The notes beneath the pieces are model-generated. The model was given only the letters and a program-made list of their open reading frames with translations. It was not told where the DNA came from and ran no database searches. DNA of 64,000 nt from Coleofasciculus sp937127375 (GTDB lineage Bacteria; Cyanobacteriota; Cyanobacteriia; Cyanobacteriales; Coleofasciculaceae). The DNA lies in the NCBI GenBank assembly GCA_040218875.1, contig JAVJQP010000163.1; one strand, given 5' to 3'. The translations under genes were made by a program, and so were the position numbers. Positions 1-8,425 of this stretch are shown piece by piece (position 1 is the stretch's first letter; each line of letters begins with the position of its first letter).

Positions 1-1
1 T

Positions 2-148
2 TCTATCGAACCCAAGCAATTTGATCAGCCAACATCGATTATAGACTTCGCGCCGACGATCGCCTCTCTACTTGAAGTGCCACTTCCCCAGAGTGATGGG
101 CAATCGATTTTAGATGGCTTCTCTTTGGCTATTCCTAAAACCAGTTAG
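2..148 (+). CDS. Alkaline phosphatase/sulfatase-superfamily protein, C-terminal end only
   Basis: An open frame enters from the left edge and ends at a TAG at 146-148, giving the last 48 residues of a protein. The tail contains IIDFAPTIASLLEVPLP followed by DGQSILDG, which resembles the C-terminal end of alkaline-phosphatase-superfamily enzymes (type I phosphodiesterase/nucleotide pyrophosphatase, phosphoglycerate mutase-like and sulfatase-type hydrolases), where the chain ends on the D-xAPTIAxLLG-xxxP and DG-xSL segments. Which hydrolase it is cannot be decided from the tail. A sulfatase would fit the sulfotransferases that follow, but that is only context. Confidence 0.55.
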   Translation, partial: SIEPKQFDQPTSIIDFAPTIASLLEVPLPQSDGQSILDGFSLAIPKTS

Positions 149-531
149 GTGGAATAGGTTGGGTTCGTAGTAGGGGCTTTAGCCCCTGATTTTATAGGTT
201 TTCCGGGCGTGGGGTTATAGCGCTTCGCGCTGGTCTAGTTACACTTTGTTTGTACGAACATCCCATCTGGACTCAGCTTCAGAGAAGGGAGTTGTAAATA
301 CACCAGAGCGACTTGTTATAATTCATCTTGCTTGAGTGTGCCACATCACTACTGGCTGTGACCCAGCTAAAATGGTGGAATAGACTTTACCATTGAATCG
401 GGCGCACGTCGGTGCTACCCTGAGGTTTCCGGGCTAATGCTTAGTTGATCAAATAAGCTGTGCCACGCCACTACATTACAAAACAAAGCGAAAACAACGT
501 TATAACCTTATCTTCAGGGAGAGGACGGCAG
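149..531. other. Intergenic stretch with a dispersed repeat copy
   Basis: No convincing gene lies in these 383 bases. The part around 355-414 (cagctaaaatggtgg, then gggcgcacgtcggtg) reappears at 51785-51870 and belongs to a dispersed repeat. The first in-frame GTG of the following gene (460) lies in this stretch, but the gene more likely starts at 532. Confidence 0.5.
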
Positions 532-1356
532 ATGATTAAGCGATTGATTAAGGATGTAGCCTATCCAATTATTAAGTCTCGACCCGACTTCCTAATTATT
601 GGAGAACAGAAAGCGGGAACTACCTCTCTATATAACTATCTCACCCAACATCCGCAAATCTTTGGCAATATTGGTTGGAAAGAGGTTCGCTACTTCGATC
701 GCCCTGAACATTACAATCAGGGCTTTGGCTGGTATTTGAGTCATTTCCCGTCTAAACTTCGCAAAGGTGATCAACTCACCTGTGATGCCTCTCCTAACTA
801 CTTATCCTACGAATTTGTTCCTGAACGGATCAAAAAAGATTTAGGGACTATCAAGATGATTGCCGTATTGAGAGAACCTGTTTCTCGTGCTTATTCAGCC
901 TGGCAGATGTTTCATAGTTTTGCCGACATTGATAATGACCATTTGAGACGATTTTATGACAAAAGAAGTTTTGCTGAGGCGGTTGAGGAAGAATTTAGTC
1001 CAGATTTTGACCATGCTAAATACCCTTTTCGCTATGATTATGTCGGCAGAGGTAAATATGTACATCATCTAGAAAATTACTATAATTATTTTAACAAAGA
1101 TAATATTTTAGTTCTAAACATGAATCAGTTCCGTACTAATTTAGACGCTGTATTGAATCGGGTCTGTGATTTTTTAGATATAGACCCCTTCCCCCCGGCA
1201 ATACTTGATAATCTAAAACAAGAAAAGTATAATAAAGGAAAATATCAATTTGAAAAAAGTCCTGCTGATCAGGAAAAAATAGAGTTCTTAAAGAGTTATT
1301 TCGTTCCTTTTAATGAGAAGCTGTATAAACTTTTAGGCGAAAATTATAATTGGTAA
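532..1356 (+). CDS. Sulfotransferase family protein, copy A1
   Basis: Predicted PAPS-dependent sulfotransferase (Sulfotransfer_1/heparan-sulfate-type fold) that would transfer sulfate to a sugar or other acceptor. The 5'-phosphosulfate loop is LIIGEQKAGTTSLYNYL near the N terminus, with the usual lysine, and the 3'-phosphate-binding motif is VLREPVSRAYSAWQM near residue 120. The start at 532 is preferred over an in-frame GTG at 460 because AGGGAGAGGA lies just upstream and the start matches the neighbouring paralogue, giving 274 residues. It is the first of a tandem pair with the gene at 1705. Neighbouring glycosyltransferases suggest a polysaccharide acceptor, which is inference. Confidence 0.85.
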   Translation: MIKRLIKDVAYPIIKSRPDFLIIGEQKAGTTSLYNYLTQHPQIFGNIGWKEVRYFDRPEHYNQGFGWYLSHFPSKLRKGDQLTCDASPNYLSYEFVPERIKKDLGTIKMIAVLREPVSRAYSAWQMFHSFADIDNDHLRRFYDKRSFAEAVEEEFSPDFDHAKYPFRYDYVGRGKYVHHLENYYNYFNKDNILVLNMNQFRTNLDAVLNRVCDFLDIDPFPPAILDNLKQEKYNKGKYQFEKSPADQEKIEFLKSYFVPFNEKLYKLLGENYNW

Positions 1357-1704
1357 AGCTTAGGTGTCTATCAGGTTGGCACTCAACGCTCAGGACTGAC
1401 GCAGCGGAAGCCAGACCCTATCTGAGTTTTCACGCCATCTAGAAAAATGGAGATCAAACCTAATTCCCCAGTCCCTTCCCTTTGAGATCCCCCTCTTCCC
1501 TTCAAACGGGGGAAGCCTTATGATGATTCGCATTTCGTTGCACGGGGGAGACCAGATGTTGCTTCGCTTTTTGTTCCATGGGAGAGAAGTTTTCCAGATC
1601 CTGTGAAAAGTAAGAACCCTATCTATTGCAAATTCTTGGGAAAACAGTATACCATATTGCCGCAGCCGATTAAATTAAAGTTCCTCATGACCCAGAGTGA
1701 TTCA

Positions 1705-2526
1705 ATGCTCAAACAATCGATCAAGAAAATAATCTATCCCCTCTATCCAGTTATTAACTCTAAACCCGACTTTTTAGTCATTGGAGTACAAAGAGCAGCT
1801 ACCACCTCTCTCTATCACTACTTAACTCAACATCCTCAAATCGTCGTCACTCACAAATGGAGAGAAACCTACTACTTTGACAATCCCGAAAATTACAGTA
1901 AGGGCTTCGGCTGGTATCTAGGGCATTTCCCATCTAAACTCCGCAAGGGAAATAAACTGACCTTTGAAGACTCACCCAGTTATCTCTACTATGAACATAT
2001 CCCTCAGCTAATCAAACAGGACTTAGGCAACATTAAAATGATAGCCATCCTGAGAAATCCTGTCGATCGAGCCTACTCAGCGTGGCAGATGTATCACAGC
2101 TACTCTAGTCTACCACTCAAGCATTTGCGAGACAGAGCAGATACAAGAACGTTTGTAGAGGCGATTGACCAAGAATTTAATCCAGAAGCGAATACAGCCA
2201 ACTATCCTTATAATTATATCGACCGAGGTAAATATATTCAACAACTCGAAAACTATTATAACTATTTTGCCCCAAACAATATTCTGGTCTTAAATTTTGA
2301 GCAATCTTGCCAAGATATAGGCTTAAGTTTGGCATCTATATGCGACTTTTTAAATATAGAACATTTTCCCCAGTCAATGATTCAACAGTTCCAGAATCAG
2401 AAATACGCGGCGGCGAAGTATGAGAGAAATCCCGGTGATCAGAACGTCCTCGCACGACTGCAGGAGTATTTTGTGCCTTTTAACGAAAAACTCTATCAGC
2501 GACTAGGTAATCGTTACACTTGGTGA
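1705..2526 (+). CDS. Sulfotransferase family protein, copy A2
   Basis: Paralogue of the preceding sulfotransferase, alignable end to end. The 5'-phosphosulfate loop reads LVIGVQRAATTSLYHYL, so relative to copy A1 the lysine is arginine and a loop glycine is alanine. Arginine is frequent at this place in bacterial sulfotransferases, but the glycine-to-alanine change is less usual and could alter activity. The 3'-phosphate motif ILRNPVDRAYSAWQM is intact. The start at 1705 aligns with copy A1; in-frame 1687 and 1603 are alternatives. Both proteins share the end VPFNEKLY-x-x-LG near the C terminus. A tandem duplication with divergence of the active-site loop is the simplest reading. Confidence 0.83.
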   Translation: MLKQSIKKIIYPLYPVINSKPDFLVIGVQRAATTSLYHYLTQHPQIVVTHKWRETYYFDNPENYSKGFGWYLGHFPSKLRKGNKLTFEDSPSYLYYEHIPQLIKQDLGNIKMIAILRNPVDRAYSAWQMYHSYSSLPLKHLRDRADTRTFVEAIDQEFNPEANTANYPYNYIDRGKYIQQLENYYNYFAPNNILVLNFEQSCQDIGLSLASICDFLNIEHFPQSMIQQFQNQKYAAAKYERNPGDQNVLARLQEYFVPFNEKLYQRLGNRYTW

Positions 2527-2619
2527 GGATGAGGTAAACTTGAATGAGGAGGTACTTCAACGCTGGAAAATAGGGAATAACTGATATCTTACACCATTTT
2601 CAGTAAGCTCTGGCATCCG

Positions 2620-2740
2620 CCAAGAACTCAAGTTCTTGGCTAAAAGCTCAAGTCCACTAAAATGGACTAAAATCCATATCCAGTTAGCTTTAGCTGACTA
2701 GCTGACTTATAGCTTTTGGTTCTTTGGGTTTAAACCCAAG
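2620..2740. repeat. Cluster of short hairpin repeats
   Basis: Several adjacent short inverted repeats lie between the sulfotransferase pair and the GT4 gene: CCAAGAACT-ca-AGTTCTTGG (2620-2639), AGTCCA-ctaaaa-TGGACT (2651-2668), GTTAGCT-tt-AGCTGAC near 2692, and GGGTTTAAACCCA near 2728. Arrays of unrelated small hairpins like this are common between genes in repeat-rich cyanobacteria. They could fold in a read-through transcript; no T-run follows, so a classical terminator is not supported. Confidence 0.7.
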
Positions 2741-2818
2741 GCGGTTGGTGAGACAAGTGCAAGATGTGAGTTATCAGCCATTCAGGAATTAAAACGCCTA
2801 TAAAACCAAACTCAACCC

Positions 2819-4051
2819 ATGTCAAAACCACTTCGACTCCTATACGCACCCGGTCCTGGAGATGTAATTAGCACCTATCACCACTGGGTTAAGGGAGAGG
2901 ATGATCCCTCACAGGTATCAATTACCTATTCCAGTCAATTCTATGAAGTGTGTCGGACTTTAGATGCACAGGCTTACGTCATTACTCCGACTCAGGACAA
3001 GAAATTCTTCCATGATAGTCAATTCACGCTTGAAGGGCGTCCGATTCCCCAGCGTGGAGCATCAGGTATAGTGTATCACTTAGGTCAGTTGGGATACGAG
3101 TTTGGCTTAATCACGTCCGCCCTCCGCTTCAGAGCCAATGTTATAGTCGTGGGCTATGGAGGAACAAACTGGTTTGTTTTATCCCTATTCCCTTGGTTAG
3201 GAATACGGGTAATACCATCACTCCATTGCCTTTTTTGGCGTAAGTATACTTCCCTAGGCAGAGCAGAGCGGTTAAAGTCAAGACTGAGCCGTAATTTCTT
3301 TGCTAAGGACTGTACCGCTATCCTGGTAGCATCGGATGATATTACTGAACAGGTAAAACAAATTACCGCTGGTCAGCATCAGCCAGTAGTAGAATTTTTA
3401 CCAACCTACCGTCGCCAGGACTTTGCTCAAATCGATCAGCCGGATGAAAGCCACTCGCCGTTTCGGGTAATGTTTGCGGGTCGAATCGAGCGCAATAAAG
3501 GGGTTTTTGACCTGCTGGAGATTGCTAAGCGTTTTGTTGCTGAAGGCAGAGAGGATATTATTTGGAATATATGTGGCAAAGGGTCAGCGCTAGAGTCGTT
3601 GCGTCTGGCTGCCAAGGAAGCTGGTATTGATTCTTCTTTTGTCTGTCATGGTCACTGCAACAAATCCCTAATGCGCCAGATGTTCAACCAGGCACATGTT
3701 ATTATCGTACCGACAAAGACTGATTTCGTGGAAGGTTTCAACCAGGTTGTGGTTGAAGGCATCTTAGCGGGTCGTCCTGTCGTCACCTCAGCGGTTTGCC
3801 CAGCGTTGTCTTATGTGCAGGACGGGGTTGTGGAAGTCCCCCCCGATGATATTAAAGGGTACGGTGACGCCTTGCTAAGATTGTGTGATGACCGTGAGTT
3901 TTATGAACAAAAGCGACGGGGTTGTCTGGCGTTGCAAGAGCAATTCTATGATAGTTCACAAGGCTGGGGAGCTAAACTCAAATCAATTCTCATGGCAATC
4001 CAGGAAAATCAAGAGGCTGAAGAAATGTTAGACGTTAAAGGAAGCTATTAG
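2819..4051 (+). CDS. Glycosyltransferase family 4
   Basis: A 410-residue GT-B glycosyltransferase. The C-terminal half carries the GT4 pattern: VMFAGRIERNKGVFDLLEIA (domain start, about residue 216) and a donor-binding segment with EGFNQVVVEGILAGRPVV around residue 305, which contains the conserved E-x7-E pair. It would use a nucleotide-sugar donor in the cytoplasm to extend a lipid-linked or surface glycan. Donor and acceptor cannot be read from sequence. It sits between two sulfotransferase pairs in the same direction, suggesting that one sulfated glycan is made by this group. Confidence 0.85.
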   Translation: MSKPLRLLYAPGPGDVISTYHHWVKGEDDPSQVSITYSSQFYEVCRTLDAQAYVITPTQDKKFFHDSQFTLEGRPIPQRGASGIVYHLGQLGYEFGLITSALRFRANVIVVGYGGTNWFVLSLFPWLGIRVIPSLHCLFWRKYTSLGRAERLKSRLSRNFFAKDCTAILVASDDITEQVKQITAGQHQPVVEFLPTYRRQDFAQIDQPDESHSPFRVMFAGRIERNKGVFDLLEIAKRFVAEGREDIIWNICGKGSALESLRLAAKEAGIDSSFVCHGHCNKSLMRQMFNQAHVIIVPTKTDFVEGFNQVVVEGILAGRPVVTSAVCPALSYVQDGVVEVPPDDIKGYGDALLRLCDDREFYEQKRRGCLALQEQFYDSSQGWGAKLKSILMAIQENQEAEEMLDVKGSY

Positions 4052-4099
4052 AAGTACAGGGGTTTTCAGTTAGGAATTGTTTAGTTTGGAGATTGCAGG

Positions 4100-5011
4100 A
4101 TGCAAAACCCGAAACCGCTAATTCATATCGGCTATCCAAAAACTGGTTCAACGTGGCTACAGAATGTCATATTCAAAGATGAGACGTCAGGCTTTCTGTC
4201 TGTTGGTGGAGCAATCGCTCAATTTGTCATTCCCAACACTTTCCGTTTTTCTGCTGAGTCAGCACGCAAAGCATTTGAACCAAGTTTGCAGGAAGCTGTC
4301 AGGCGCGACCTTGTCCCCGTCTTGTCACACGAACACTTAGCTGGTTCTCAACTAGGAGGTAACTATCATGGCAAAGAAGTTGCTGAACGAATTCATTCCG
4401 TATTTCCAGAAGCTCGAATCCTCATCTTCATCCGAGAACAAAAATCAATGATCTTTTCATCCTATGCACAACGTGTGAAATCAGGGGGAACTCCAACTAT
4501 CCAAAGATTTATTGGTGCCGACATAAAAAACCCAGGATTTGCACCGATCTGCCGATTGGATCATTTAGAATATGATTTATTGATTTCATATTATCAAAAG
4601 CTTTTTGATTCAAATAACATACTCGTTTTGCCCTTTGAATTATTCAAAAAAAATCCACAAGATGTTTGTTTGAAGATTATCAACTTCGCTGAAGCTAAGG
4701 GAAACTGTGACAATCTTAATGCCGCCAGAAATGTCCGCTTCAAGGGAGCAACACTGGCGATTAAACGCCGTCTAAACCGATTTGTTGATAACGATTTTGC
4801 GGGTTCAGGACGTTCGCCAAGTTGGAGGCTAGTTCTCAAGATAGCCGAAGTAGTTGATAGTCTACCTCTCCTTGAGGGCATTCATGAACGTATTGAACAA
4901 AACTGGAAGCAGTTCATTGCTGAGTACGTTGGAGATTATTTTCGCTTAAGCAATCAGCGCACGAGCCAGTTAATTGGCATGAATTTGGCTGATTTTGGCT
5001 ATGATTGCTAA
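4100..5011 (+). CDS. Sulfotransferase family protein, copy B1
   Basis: Predicted sulfotransferase of a different subfamily from the genes at 532 and 1705. The N terminus opens directly with the 5'-phosphosulfate loop LIHIGYPKTGSTWLQ (residues about 7-21, lysine present). The 3'-phosphate region is ARILIFIREQKSMIFSSYAQ near residue 115. A G-rich stretch ending GGAGATTGCAGG precedes the ATG. The next gene is a close paralogue, and this stop overlaps a longer TTG-started version of that frame. The acceptor is unknown. Confidence 0.82.
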   Translation: MQNPKPLIHIGYPKTGSTWLQNVIFKDETSGFLSVGGAIAQFVIPNTFRFSAESARKAFEPSLQEAVRRDLVPVLSHEHLAGSQLGGNYHGKEVAERIHSVFPEARILIFIREQKSMIFSSYAQRVKSGGTPTIQRFIGADIKNPGFAPICRLDHLEYDLLISYYQKLFDSNNILVLPFELFKKNPQDVCLKIINFAEAKGNCDNLNAARNVRFKGATLAIKRRLNRFVDNDFAGSGRSPSWRLVLKIAEVVDSLPLLEGIHERIEQNWKQFIAEYVGDYFRLSNQRTSQLIGMNLADFGYDC

Positions 5012-5064
5012 GAAGGGCAGAATCAAGTAAAGTTGGGAATATTTTGCAACAATGGGAAAAGGCT

Positions 5065-6012
5065 ATGGGACAAATTCCTAAACTGCTTATCCACATCGGC
5101 TATCACAAGACTGGCTCAACATGGCTCCAGCAAGTCTTATTCAAGGACGAAAAAGCAGGCTTTTTGACGCCATGGGGATCTCAGTCTAGTCAGGCGGTCA
5201 TTCAATTTCTGGTTCCCAATGCCTACCGTTTTTCTCCTGAGTCAGCCAAAAAAACGTTCGAGGTAGGCTTTCAGGAAGCCCAAAAGCGTGGTCTGGTGCC
5301 AGTTTTGTCACATGAGGCATTAAGCGATAATTTTGTAAGTGGCACGTATCAGGGCAAAGAAGTTGCTGATAGAATTCATGCTGTCTTTCCTGACAGTAGA
5401 ATTCTCATCATCATCCGTGAACAGCAATCAATGATACTGTCATCGTATCGGCAATATATTAAACAGGGAGGAATCGAAACAATTCAACAATATATTGGTG
5501 CGGACATAAACAAACCTGCATTCAAACCTACTTGTCGGTTAGATTATCTGGAATATGACTTACCCATTACCTATTATCAAAACCTTTTTGGGGCAGCTAA
5601 TATTCTAGTCCTACCATTGGAATTATTAAGCAGAGACAAAAAAAGTTTTGTTCAAAAAATTATCAATTTCGCTGGCATAGATATCAACGCTGGGGATATT
5701 CCTGATATTTTTTCTCGACCAAAAAATATTGGGTATAAGGGAGGAGCAGTTGCTGTTCGACGGCGACTTAACTTCTTTCTTGATAAGCCTACCTATGCTA
5801 GGAGGCAAGGAAAATCATCACTGGCTGATCACACGACGGCTAAGTTGTCGGTAGTGGTTGAGCGACTTTTGCCTCAAGGTATTCATCAACGAGTAGAAGA
5901 TGATTGGGAACAATTTATTGCTGAATACGTTGGGGATAGGTTTAAAGACAGCAATCAACGAACGAGCCACTTGATTGGTATGGATTTAGCGGATTTTGGC
6001 TATCCTTGTTGA
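5065..6012 (+). CDS. Sulfotransferase family protein, copy B2
   Basis: Tandem paralogue of copy B1, with matching motifs LIHIGYHKTGSTWLQ (5'-phosphosulfate loop) and ILIIIREQQSMILSSYRQYI (3'-phosphate region). Both proteins end in DLADFGY-x-C and share the segment RTS-x-LIGM. The start at 5065 is chosen because it follows GGGAAAAGG with good spacing and aligns with copy B1; a TTG start at 5005 would overlap the preceding gene. With the A pair this makes four sulfotransferases within 5.5 kb. Confidence 0.82.
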   Translation: MGQIPKLLIHIGYHKTGSTWLQQVLFKDEKAGFLTPWGSQSSQAVIQFLVPNAYRFSPESAKKTFEVGFQEAQKRGLVPVLSHEALSDNFVSGTYQGKEVADRIHAVFPDSRILIIIREQQSMILSSYRQYIKQGGIETIQQYIGADINKPAFKPTCRLDYLEYDLPITYYQNLFGAANILVLPLELLSRDKKSFVQKIINFAGIDINAGDIPDIFSRPKNIGYKGGAVAVRRRLNFFLDKPTYARRQGKSSLADHTTAKLSVVVERLLPQGIHQRVEDDWEQFIAEYVGDRFKDSNQRTSHLIGMDLADFGYPC

Positions 6013-6068
6013 TAATACATTGTTACCAAAGGAATTGGAGGAGACTATAATAATTAGGAACTATCCTT

Positions 6069-7061
6069 ATGCCTAATACAACTCAACCCAACCCCCCCTA
6101 TCCTCTACTTATAGTTATCCTCAACTACCGCACCCCCGGTATGACCATCGACTGCCTCCGTTCCCTAGTCGATGAAGTCCCATCCTTAGCTGGTACTCGT
6201 GTTGTCGTTACTGACAACGCCTCTGGCGACGGTTCAGTCGAGCAAATCATCACCGCCATAGAAACCGAAGACTGGAGTGATTGGGCATCCGTTATGCCAT
6301 TAGACCACAACGGCGGTTACGCTTTCGGCAACAATGCCGCCATTCGTCCAGCCCTAGAGTCCACTAATCCCCCTCCCTACATCCTACTCCTAAACCCCGA
6401 CACGATCGCACGCCCCCATGCCATCAAAACCTTAGTCAACTTCATGAATGAACATCCCGACGTGGGAATCGCCGGAAGTCGCTTAGAAGATCCCGATGGT
6501 ACTCCCCAGCGTTCAGCCTTTCGCTTCCATACAGCCTTTAGTGAACTCGACAATGGCTTGCGTCTGGGTGTGGTATCGAAACTCCTCGAACAATGGGTGG
6601 TTGCCCCTCCGGTTCCCGAAGCCGCCTGTCAAACTGATTGGGTAGCCGGTGCCAGCATGATTGTGCGTCGCGAAGTCTTTGAACAGGTGGGCTTACTCGA
6701 CGAAGACTACTTTATGTACTACGAAGAAATGGACTTTTGCCTACAGGCAAAAAAAGCAGGGTGGAGTTGCTGGTATGTGCCTGAGAGTCGGGTTGTCCAC
6801 CTGGTTGGGCAAAGTTCGGGCGTCACGGATACAAAACGCCCACCCAAGCGCCGCCCCCAATACTGGTTTGATTCCCGGCGACGGTATTTTATCAAAAATT
6901 ACGGTTGGCTGTACGCCTCCTGCGCTGATATCTTCTGGGCTTCAGGTTTTACCCTGTGGCGCTTGCGCCGGGTGATTCAACGTAAACCCGATAACGATCC
7001 ACCCCAACTCCTGGGAGATTTCCTTCGCAATAGCGTGTTCCTCAAAGGCGGTGTATCATAG
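6069..7061 (+). CDS. Glycosyltransferase family 2 (rhamnosyltransferase-like)
   Basis: A 330-residue GT-A enzyme. The N terminus has LLIVILNYRTPGMTIDCLRS, then VVVTDNASGDGS and a NGGYAFGNN motif, and the metal-binding LLLNPDT around residue 112. A WVAGASMIVRREVFEQVGLL segment and DEDYFMYYEEMDFCLQAKKAG follow, the pattern of WcaA/RfbF-type (dTDP-rhamnosyl-like) transferases. It probably adds a sugar to a growing surface glycan on the cytoplasmic face. It begins a group of four same-direction genes running to 9649. The sugar specificity is not established. Confidence 0.85.
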   Translation: MPNTTQPNPPYPLLIVILNYRTPGMTIDCLRSLVDEVPSLAGTRVVVTDNASGDGSVEQIITAIETEDWSDWASVMPLDHNGGYAFGNNAAIRPALESTNPPPYILLLNPDTIARPHAIKTLVNFMNEHPDVGIAGSRLEDPDGTPQRSAFRFHTAFSELDNGLRLGVVSKLLEQWVVAPPVPEAACQTDWVAGASMIVRREVFEQVGLLDEDYFMYYEEMDFCLQAKKAGWSCWYVPESRVVHLVGQSSGVTDTKRPPKRRPQYWFDSRRRYFIKNYGWLYASCADIFWASGFTLWRLRRVIQRKPDNDPPQLLGDFLRNSVFLKGGVS

Positions 7062-7099
7062 CGATAAAACTTGTCGTGTTTAAGTCAACTTCAGCGATG

Positions 7100-7217
7100 G
7101 CGATTGGAAATCGCGACTAGACAAACAAAGTCCGCCTACGCGGACTAATAACGAAAAACTAGAGGTGTGGAAACCCGCGCAGGCGGGTTTAGTTTGTGTA
7201 GCTGCGGTTTAAACCGC
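7100..7217. repeat. Array of small hairpin repeats
   Basis: Consecutive perfect or near-perfect inverted repeats between the GT2 and the acetyltransferase: GCGATT-gga-AATCGC (7100-7114), AGTCCGC-ctac-GCGGACT (7129-7146), AAACCCGC-gcag-GCGGGTTT (7171-7190) and GCGGTTTAAACCGC (7204-7217). Composition and arrangement are those of cyanobacterial dispersed hairpins rather than a single regulatory element. Confidence 0.75.
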
Positions 7218-7236
7218 TCAGTTAACAAGAAAAACT

Positions 7237-7806
7237 ATGGTCACGCAACCAGAGATACAATCTAATATAGAGGAATCAGTCCCTGAAAATTTCGGACTCT
7301 GGCAACAAATCAAAGAAGACTGGATTGCCCACGATCGCGACTGGACTCGACCAGGATTCCGCGCCGTTGCGATTCAGCGCTTTGGCGTCTGGCGAATGCA
7401 AATTCAACCCAAACTCCTACGAGCGCCATTTAGCATTCTCTACCGAGCATTGTATCGCAAAATCCGCAATACCTACGGCATAGAATTACCCTATAGCGTT
7501 CAACTGGGTCGCCGTGTAATCATCGAACATCAACATGGGATTGTGATTCACGGAGATTGTACAATTGGCGATGATTGTATTATCCGGCAAGGCGTTACCC
7601 TAGGCAATCGCTACGTGGATCATCCATTCGATGCCCCAAAACTAGGGAATCGCGTTAACGTTGGTGCAGGTGCGAAAATCTTTGGTAACCTAACTATCGG
7701 CGATGATGCTAATATTGGCGCTAACGCCGTCGTGCTTTGTGACGTGCCAGCAGGCGCAACAGCCGTGGGCGTACCTGCTAAGATTGTAAAATCCCGAAAG
7801 CCTTAG
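7237..7806 (+). CDS. Serine O-acetyltransferase-like hexapeptide acyltransferase, copy 1
   Basis: A 189-residue left-handed beta-helix acetyltransferase of the CysE type. The hexapeptide part begins near residue 88 with SVQLGRRVIIEHQHGIVIHG and contains IGDDCIIRQGVTLGN, GAGAKIFGNLTIGDDANIGA and the closing VGVPAKIV. The N-terminal part (DWTRPGFRAVAIQRFGVWRM) resembles EPS-associated serine acetyltransferases that are shorter than housekeeping CysE. Because it is flanked by glycosyltransferases, acetylation of a polysaccharide is more likely than cysteine synthesis, but this is inference. Four bases separate it from the second copy. Confidence 0.82.
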   Translation: MVTQPEIQSNIEESVPENFGLWQQIKEDWIAHDRDWTRPGFRAVAIQRFGVWRMQIQPKLLRAPFSILYRALYRKIRNTYGIELPYSVQLGRRVIIEHQHGIVIHGDCTIGDDCIIRQGVTLGNRYVDHPFDAPKLGNRVNVGAGAKIFGNLTIGDDANIGANAVVLCDVPAGATAVGVPAKIVKSRKP

Positions 7807-7810
7807 GACA

Positions 7811-8371
7811 ATGGTTAAATCCGTCACTGTCCCCAACATTTCTGCAACAGAACCCGATTGGAGTCGCGAACAACTGCGCCAATGGTGGGACCCAAGCCGC
7901 CAACTCCTCAAATCTATCCGTGCGTATCAAAAGTGGTATGCAAAGGGAGGACTTATTGGAGGATTACTGCGCCGGATTAACGTCCTCCAGCACCGCTTTT
8001 GGAGTGTTGTCACGGGCGCTGATATCCCACTAAACTGCCAAATTGAAGGGGGACTACTCCTGCCTCATCCCAATGGAGTTGTCATTCATCCCAAGGCTTC
8101 GATTGGACCCAATTGCCTAATTATGCAACAGGTCACAATAAGTAAGGATATCAAAATCGGCGGTCATGTTGATATCGGTGCGGGCGCGAGAATCTTTTAC
8201 GAGGCTAAGGTCGGTAACCATGCCAAAATAGGGGCTAACGCCGTCGTACTTTGTGACGTACCCGCAGGCGCAACAGCCGTTGGCGTACCTGCCAGAATTA
8301 TTACCCATTCTCAGTCGGAAACTCAGCAAAATTCTGACTGGGACACCCCGATTTCCCAAACCACTTCCTAG
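7811..8371 (+). CDS. Serine O-acetyltransferase-like hexapeptide acyltransferase, copy 2
   Basis: Tandem partner of the preceding gene, with the same architecture: an N-terminal helical part (residues about 1-75), then hexapeptide repeats from ADIPLNCQIEGGLLLPHPNG to AVGVPARII. The N-terminal halves are diverged, yet about 60 bases near the 3' ends of the two genes are almost identical at DNA level (ctaacgccgtcgt, then ggcgcaacagccgt), which suggests recent gene conversion. The C-terminal tail after the helix is short and polar. It is likely co-transcribed with copy 1 and with the GT2 at 8426. Confidence 0.82.
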   Translation: MVKSVTVPNISATEPDWSREQLRQWWDPSRQLLKSIRAYQKWYAKGGLIGGLLRRINVLQHRFWSVVTGADIPLNCQIEGGLLLPHPNGVVIHPKASIGPNCLIMQQVTISKDIKIGGHVDIGAGARIFYEAKVGNHAKIGANAVVLCDVPAGATAVGVPARIITHSQSETQQNSDWDTPISQTTS

Positions 8372-8425
8372 CGATCGCACTCTCCCTAATCCCCAGAGTT
8401 CCAGACACAGCGAGGTTTCCGGGTC

